Positions 60,429 to 64,000 of a DNA stretch of 64,000 nucleotides are shown here, piece by piece; the first letter of the stretch is position 1, and every line of letters begins with the position of its first letter. Position numbers and translations under genes: made by a program. The notes below the pieces were generated by a model, which saw only the letters and a program-made list of their open reading frames with translations, searched no databases and was not told the origin of the DNA. The stretch spans positions 1-64,000 of the forward strand of contig DATMAT010000044.1 in assembly GCA_035559815.1 (NCBI GenBank). Reading direction: 5' to 3'. This DNA is from Thermodesulfobacteriota bacterium (GTDB taxonomy: Bacteria; Desulfobacterota_D; UBA1144; Nemesobacterales; CSP1-2).

Positions 60429-62303
60429 CTAAACAGCCTCCAATTCGTGCTCTCCTGAGAATACCAGAGCAATAGGAGAAATCTTGATTATGCCACCTTG
60501 TATCATGTATTGTCCCTCGGCGCTAATAGAAACACCAGTTGCATAATCTACACCTTCCACTCCATCTATTATCTGATATATCTCCGATGGGAATACGGAA
60601 CGGCCAAAGGGCCATCCTTTTCCGTCGGGTCCGCCCTCTAATGGGTCCAGGAATCTTTCGAGCGCCTCTTTGACTCGTTTTCCTATTTCGATCGGACTGC
60701 TTCTTTTCATCATATGAACCCGACACTTTACGGAGATCTTCACGTACTCAGGGCCGATAACGTATAAATCGGTAGTAACTAATCTGTGTGCATCCAGATG
60801 TCTAAAAACGGTTTGGATAAAGCCATCTCCGGGAACCGGGGTGACCGTTCCCTCCCTAACATAAGGAACAACCACGACCGTAACTGCACCCGGGACTGTA
60901 ATACAGGGGTAGTCGGGATTGTAACCAGGTATTGCCTTTGCCCTGGCCACTCTCATCCCCGGCGTAGAGATTGCTAGTAGTTCGTAATCCCCTGAAGTGA
61001 TAGCGCGGTAGCGCGTCCTGAAATCCTTTTTTGCCCTCCCTTTTGCCTGTTCTATGGATTCCGCTGCTTTACCGCCCTCTGCCTCTTTTTGATTCTCTCC
61101 GATGATTCCCTCAAATCCGGCTTTATTAATCCACCATATCTGCCCTTGAGAAATATTCCCACTTTGCCCAAGGGTAGTTTTATAAGTGGCCCTGATCCTG
61201 TGTGATACGTCAGCAATTCGCCCGTTAAGGCCGTTTCCAAACGTAATCTCTCCCTTTTCCGGGCCAAACATGTAATGAAGATCGGCGGGACCGGAGAACT
61301 CAAAATCATCCACCTCCTTCCAGTCCTCCCATTCGCTACCCTCTTTTTGGACCTGAATTTGTTGGCTACCTTTTATAACCGGCGGCTTCTTGAGCTTTAC
61401 CTTGTATTCAGGAATACCAAGCCCTGTTCCTAAGTCCTCATAACTGACAGTTTCAACCTGAACCGCTGAAACAGTATTAAGCAATATCCTGTATATCCGG
61501 GGGACTATCTCGTAACCTCCTCCTTCCAGACGACACCGTATCCAGTAAAGACCGTCTTTTTTATCCATCGAAGCCGGCCCTTCAAAGACGATTCTTCCGC
61601 TCCTGGTCAAAGCCAAGGTGTTATCCTTCTTGATAGAGACAGCATTCCATATTCCCCCGCTCAGGTATTCCCAGACTACGTTTGCAGAGGGAGCAACCTG
61701 AGGTTGTTCTACTCCATGACTTCCAGGGGATGGGAGGTCTTCATCGAATATAACAAAGGTAATATGAATATCCTTTTCCGGCAGGGGCTTATCAAATCCT
61801 AATTCGAGGGCTGCACCTTGGGGAGCTCCTTCGCCAAAAGGAGCAAAGTCGATGCCGTCTTTTTCATTAGCCTCGGTATTATCGACGGATTGTGAGCCAC
61901 GAGTGGTAATAACAGATTTAAGACTGACCGGAATAAGAGTGAATTCTTCCTCCGTCTCGAATACGATCTTTTCTCCCATGATTTCGGTAATGACCTGCGT
62001 ACCTGCATGCATAACCTTTTCCGCGGTTATATTTTCGAACGTAATCTCCACCCGAGCGGGCTGAGCAGGAATAGGAGAAAGTCCTGCCAGCTTGAGAAAC
62101 TTTTCATAATTTTCATCAGTCACCCGGTTTAACTGGTAAATCTGCATCTCTGCCAGCCAGGCAAAGAGCTCGATGAAGGTAATCCCCGGGTCATGGACGT
62201 TGTGGTCGGTCCATCCCGGTGCAAATCTGGCGATGAGAGAGCGCGCCTCCTGGACAATCTCGTCAAATGTTTTGTCGTCTAGGTTGGGGACGGGAAGGCC
62301 CAT
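60429..62303 (-). CDS. Putative baseplate assembly protein, baseplate J-like (TIGR02243 type)
   Basis: A 624-residue protein. It opens with LPVPNLDDKTFDEIVQEARS and WTDHNVHDPGITFIELFAWL, the signature of TIGR02243 baseplate proteins in eCIS and tail-like loci. The middle has a beta-rich insert, then GEITFGNGLNGRIADVSHRI, RYRAITSGDYELLAISTPGM and the C-terminal FLDPLEGGPDGKGWPFGRSV with IYQIIDGVEGVDYATGV shared by gpJ-like wedges. It should form part of the hexameric baseplate. I prefer the second ATG (62303), since GGAGA abuts the first. Confidence 0.88.
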   Translation of the reverse strand: MGLPVPNLDDKTFDEIVQEARSLIARFAPGWTDHNVHDPGITFIELFAWLAEMQIYQLNRVTDENYEKFLKLAGLSPIPAQPARVEITFENITAEKVMHAGTQVITEIMGEKIVFETEEEFTLIPVSLKSVITTRGSQSVDNTEANEKDGIDFAPFGEGAPQGAALELGFDKPLPEKDIHITFVIFDEDLPSPGSHGVEQPQVAPSANVVWEYLSGGIWNAVSIKKDNTLALTRSGRIVFEGPASMDKKDGLYWIRCRLEGGGYEIVPRIYRILLNTVSAVQVETVSYEDLGTGLGIPEYKVKLKKPPVIKGSQQIQVQKEGSEWEDWKEVDDFEFSGPADLHYMFGPEKGEITFGNGLNGRIADVSHRIRATYKTTLGQSGNISQGQIWWINKAGFEGIIGENQKEAEGGKAAESIEQAKGRAKKDFRTRYRAITSGDYELLAISTPGMRVARAKAIPGYNPDYPCITVPGAVTVVVVPYVREGTVTPVPGDGFIQTVFRHLDAHRLVTTDLYVIGPEYVKISVKCRVHMMKRSSPIEIGKRVKEALERFLDPLEGGPDGKGWPFGRSVFPSEIYQIIDGVEGVDYATGVSISAEGQYMIQGGIIKISPIALVFSGEHELEAV

Positions 62304-62321
62304 GATCATTCTCCAATTAGA

Positions 62322-62414
62322 TTAGCCACGAATTAACACAGATGAGCACGAATGAAAGATGCAGGATCTTATCATTATTTTTATTTGTGTAATTTCGTGT
62401 TCATCTGTGGCTAA
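62322..62414. repeat. 93-bp element with TTAGCCAC inverted ends
   Basis: The left end TTAGCCAC...AGATGAGCACGAA matches the reverse complement of the right end TTCGTGTTCATCTGTGGCTAA, except for a 10-base insertion (GAATTAACAC) in the left arm. The centre holds a GATGCAGGAT word. It is MITE-like, sits exactly between two baseplate genes and belongs to the family seen at 312-350 and 44498-44600. Confidence 0.7.
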
Positions 62415-62418
62415 ATAT

Positions 62419-64000
62419 TTATCCTTCGTTTTTCAGTTGAAGGTTAATCTTATGATTTCCGGTAGTAGCTACGAGGAAATCCCTTTTAACCTCTACAGTA
62501 TCTTCAGCAGTAGTACCGTTATAGTTAAATCTCAAATTCTCCACATGATCGACCCCATCAATACTTTCTAGCAATGCATACACGTCGGAGGCGGAAACAT
62601 AGCGGCCAAAATCCCAGCCCTGTCCTTCCGGACCTCCGGTAAGAGGATGCAAGAAGGAGTTGAGTATCCTCCTCACCTCTCGTTCCACTTCCGAAGCCAC
62701 GTCAATCGAGTCAACATAAACATCGACTGAGATATCCACATCCAAATACAGAGGACCATCCACGAAAATATGCCTTGCGTTACTTAGTGTATTGGCAGAG
62801 CAGGACTCAAGATATCGCTGAACTATTTTTCGAAGTTCCAGAGAGGGAAACGGCTTGGCGTCCAACGAATCCGGAACGATGATTATTGTTACCCACCCTA
62901 CTTCAGTCTGTTTTTTATTGTTGGTATTGGGAAGACACCTGGCCTTGACTACCTTTCTCGACGCCTGTTTAGACAGCCATTCAAAATCTTCTACCGTTAC
63001 CGCACGGTTTCGATGGCTGATCATGGCCGGCCCTATTTCCAGCATCTCGTCAAGCGTTGCCGTATCGGCACCTCCATCGGCTACCACATGGTTCGATACC
63101 TTATCAACGCCCCCGATTGCTGATTTGAGGGATTTAATTTCCCCTGCATTTACGTTTCCCTGCCTGCCTCCGCCCGCCTGGTATGAAAATGCCTTTATGT
63201 TGTCGTCTCCCCCCGGCGGTATCATGCCGTTTACCCCGTCGCCAAACTGAAGCAGGCCTGTGGCTCGGTCAAGTGTGTAGTGCCGACTTTCCGCTGTCGA
63301 ATCGAAATAGTCGGGGACTTCCTTCCATAAAACCCATGTCTCGATTACCTTCCCTTGTCCATCATTAACCTCAAAAATCGCATCTTGCCCTAAAGCACTA
63401 ATCAAAGCCTGTTTTTCCTCCTCGGAAGGAGACTCTCGTACCCTGACCTCCTCGCCTTCCAGGACAGGAAATTTAAGGAATGAGAAGGACTGACCGGGTT
63501 CTCCGTCGCTCGAACCGAGTATTTCGTCTTTAATCGTTTCCGCCTGAAGTGCCCAGGTTGTGTTGGGATAAATGCCCTGAAGTTCGGGAAGGGATTCATA
63601 GCTTCCCTTTACCAGACTTCCCTGAATCCAGTAAAGAGACTGGCCGAACTTAATATGAGATGTGAAATCCGAAGGTCCGATTAGCTCCAGGTGTCCCTGC
63701 ACAATCAATCCTTCAGTCTCATCCAGGTTGTCTAATAATGCCCAACCAGTCTTATTTCGATAGTTCCAACCCATCTTCGGCTTTGTCTCCTCGGTATAAG
63801 AAAGCTCTTTAGCAGCAAAGAATATTCGAATTGGGCCGCCGGTTAGTGCCCGGTCAAATCCAAGATAAAGATTAAGATTTGTGTCCTCCATGGGGATGAA
63901 TGGGTTAATGAATTGTCCCTGTATCCTGGAGTCCGCAGTCTTCTCCTGAAAATCCAGGTTGTTATAGCTAAGGCAATACTGAAGCCTTTCCTTCGTGTCG
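62419..64000 (-). CDS. Second baseplate J-like protein, 5' end outside the window
   Basis: The frame is open from the stop at 62419 to the right edge; codons above the ATG at 63891 (LQYCLSYNNLDFQEKTADSR then PFIP) continue without a stop, so the apparent 490-residue ORF is only the C-terminal part. LYLGFDRALTGGPIRIFF, then LQFGDGVNGMIPPGGDDNIK, NRAVTVEDFEWLSKQASR and FLHPLTGGPEGQGWDFGRYV with VYALLESIDGVDHVENL match the C-terminal half of large gpJ-like eCIS baseplate proteins (Afp11/Pvc11 type). Together with 60429-62303 it gives the two J-like wedge proteins usual in eCIS. Confidence 0.85.
   Translation of the reverse strand, partial: DTKERLQYCLSYNNLDFQEKTADSRIQGQFINPFIPMEDTNLNLYLGFDRALTGGPIRIFFAAKELSYTEETKPKMGWNYRNKTGWALLDNLDETEGLIVQGHLELIGPSDFTSHIKFGQSLYWIQGSLVKGSYESLPELQGIYPNTTWALQAETIKDEILGSSDGEPGQSFSFLKFPVLEGEEVRVRESPSEEEKQALISALGQDAIFEVNDGQGKVIETWVLWKEVPDYFDSTAESRHYTLDRATGLLQFGDGVNGMIPPGGDDNIKAFSYQAGGGRQGNVNAGEIKSLKSAIGGVDKVSNHVVADGGADTATLDEMLEIGPAMISHRNRAVTVEDFEWLSKQASRKVVKARCLPNTNNKKQTEVGWVTIIIVPDSLDAKPFPSLELRKIVQRYLESCSANTLSNARHIFVDGPLYLDVDISVDVYVDSIDVASEVEREVRRILNSFLHPLTGGPEGQGWDFGRYVSASDVYALLESIDGVDHVENLRFNYNGTTAEDTVEVKRDFLVATTGNHKINLQLKNEG

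Noticed and set aside
60429-64000. Prophage remnant
   Set aside because: Baseplate J-like and tail genes could come from a phage, but no head, packaging, integrase or lysis genes are visible, and DUF4157 proteins and TIGR02242/TIGR02243-type proteins point to an eCIS.

Overview
The window looks like a chromosomal segment of an uncultivated Gram-negative bacterium. It encodes OmpA-type and lipoprotein envelope proteins, a possible luciferase-like (F420-type) oxidoreductase end, a GldC-like protein, rubA-free housekeeping genes scattered on both strands, and intergenic DNA crowded with short palindromic repeats of the kind common in deltaproteobacterial and related environmental lineages (Desulfobacterota, Dadabacteria, Binatota and similar). 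The phylum is inference; no rRNA gene is present. One tRNA-Ala(GGC) is the only RNA gene besides a riboswitch.

Layout. 0-6.8 kb: a partial oxidoreductase, a MenB-like crotonase with a GldC-like partner, an RlmD/TrmA-type rRNA methyltransferase, an extended SDR, chorismate synthase, a PfpI/DJ-1 protein and a small lipoprotein. 6.8-14.7 kb: a c-di-GMP-I (GEMM-I) riboswitch leads a gene that fuses a PilZ domain, a serine-palmitoyltransferase-like enzyme and a YghO/ceramide-synthase-like acyltransferase. Two membrane-linked or hybrid histidine kinases follow it directly. 15-24 kb: a DUF255 thioredoxin-fold protein, small zinc-ribbon and hypothetical proteins, DUF192, DUF1059, a thiolase/acetoacetyl-CoA reductase pair, dodecin and a sigma-70 family factor. 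23.7-36.6 kb: a GAF-GAF kinase/NarL regulator pair, an AlsS-like acetolactate synthase, pyrophosphatase, two solitary MshEN (c-di-GMP binding) proteins around an OmpA-fusion protein, an MHS transporter and a UbiD decarboxylase. 36.9-41.9 kb: a defence patch with a single-chain restriction-modification enzyme and a RHH/RelE toxin-antitoxin pair. 42-46 kb: an NSS transporter, tRNA-Ala and homoserine dehydrogenase. 46.5-64 kb: the distal end of an extracellular contractile injection system (eCIS) locus, all on the minus strand. It holds two baseplate J-like proteins (the first cut by the window edge), an NHL-propeller/tail fusion, two paralogous Cys-rich proteins, two DUF4157 eCIS-core proteins with unlike C-termini and an M36 metalloprotease without a signal peptide.

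Two things stand out. First, the restriction-modification gene carries several in-frame insertions of palindromic repeat DNA. The largest, 738 nt, contains an apparently intact REP-associated tyrosine transposase fused in frame inside the enzyme, and a related 103-bp unit sits in frame about 2.1 kb away in the same gene. Second, c-di-GMP seems to act at two levels on one gene: a riboswitch in the RNA leader and a PilZ domain in the enzyme. This suggests second-messenger control of sphingoid-lipid synthesis. The eCIS region adds candidate cargo proteins, one with a caspase-clan-like His/Cys pattern. All functional statements rest on reading motifs by eye; no database search was run.
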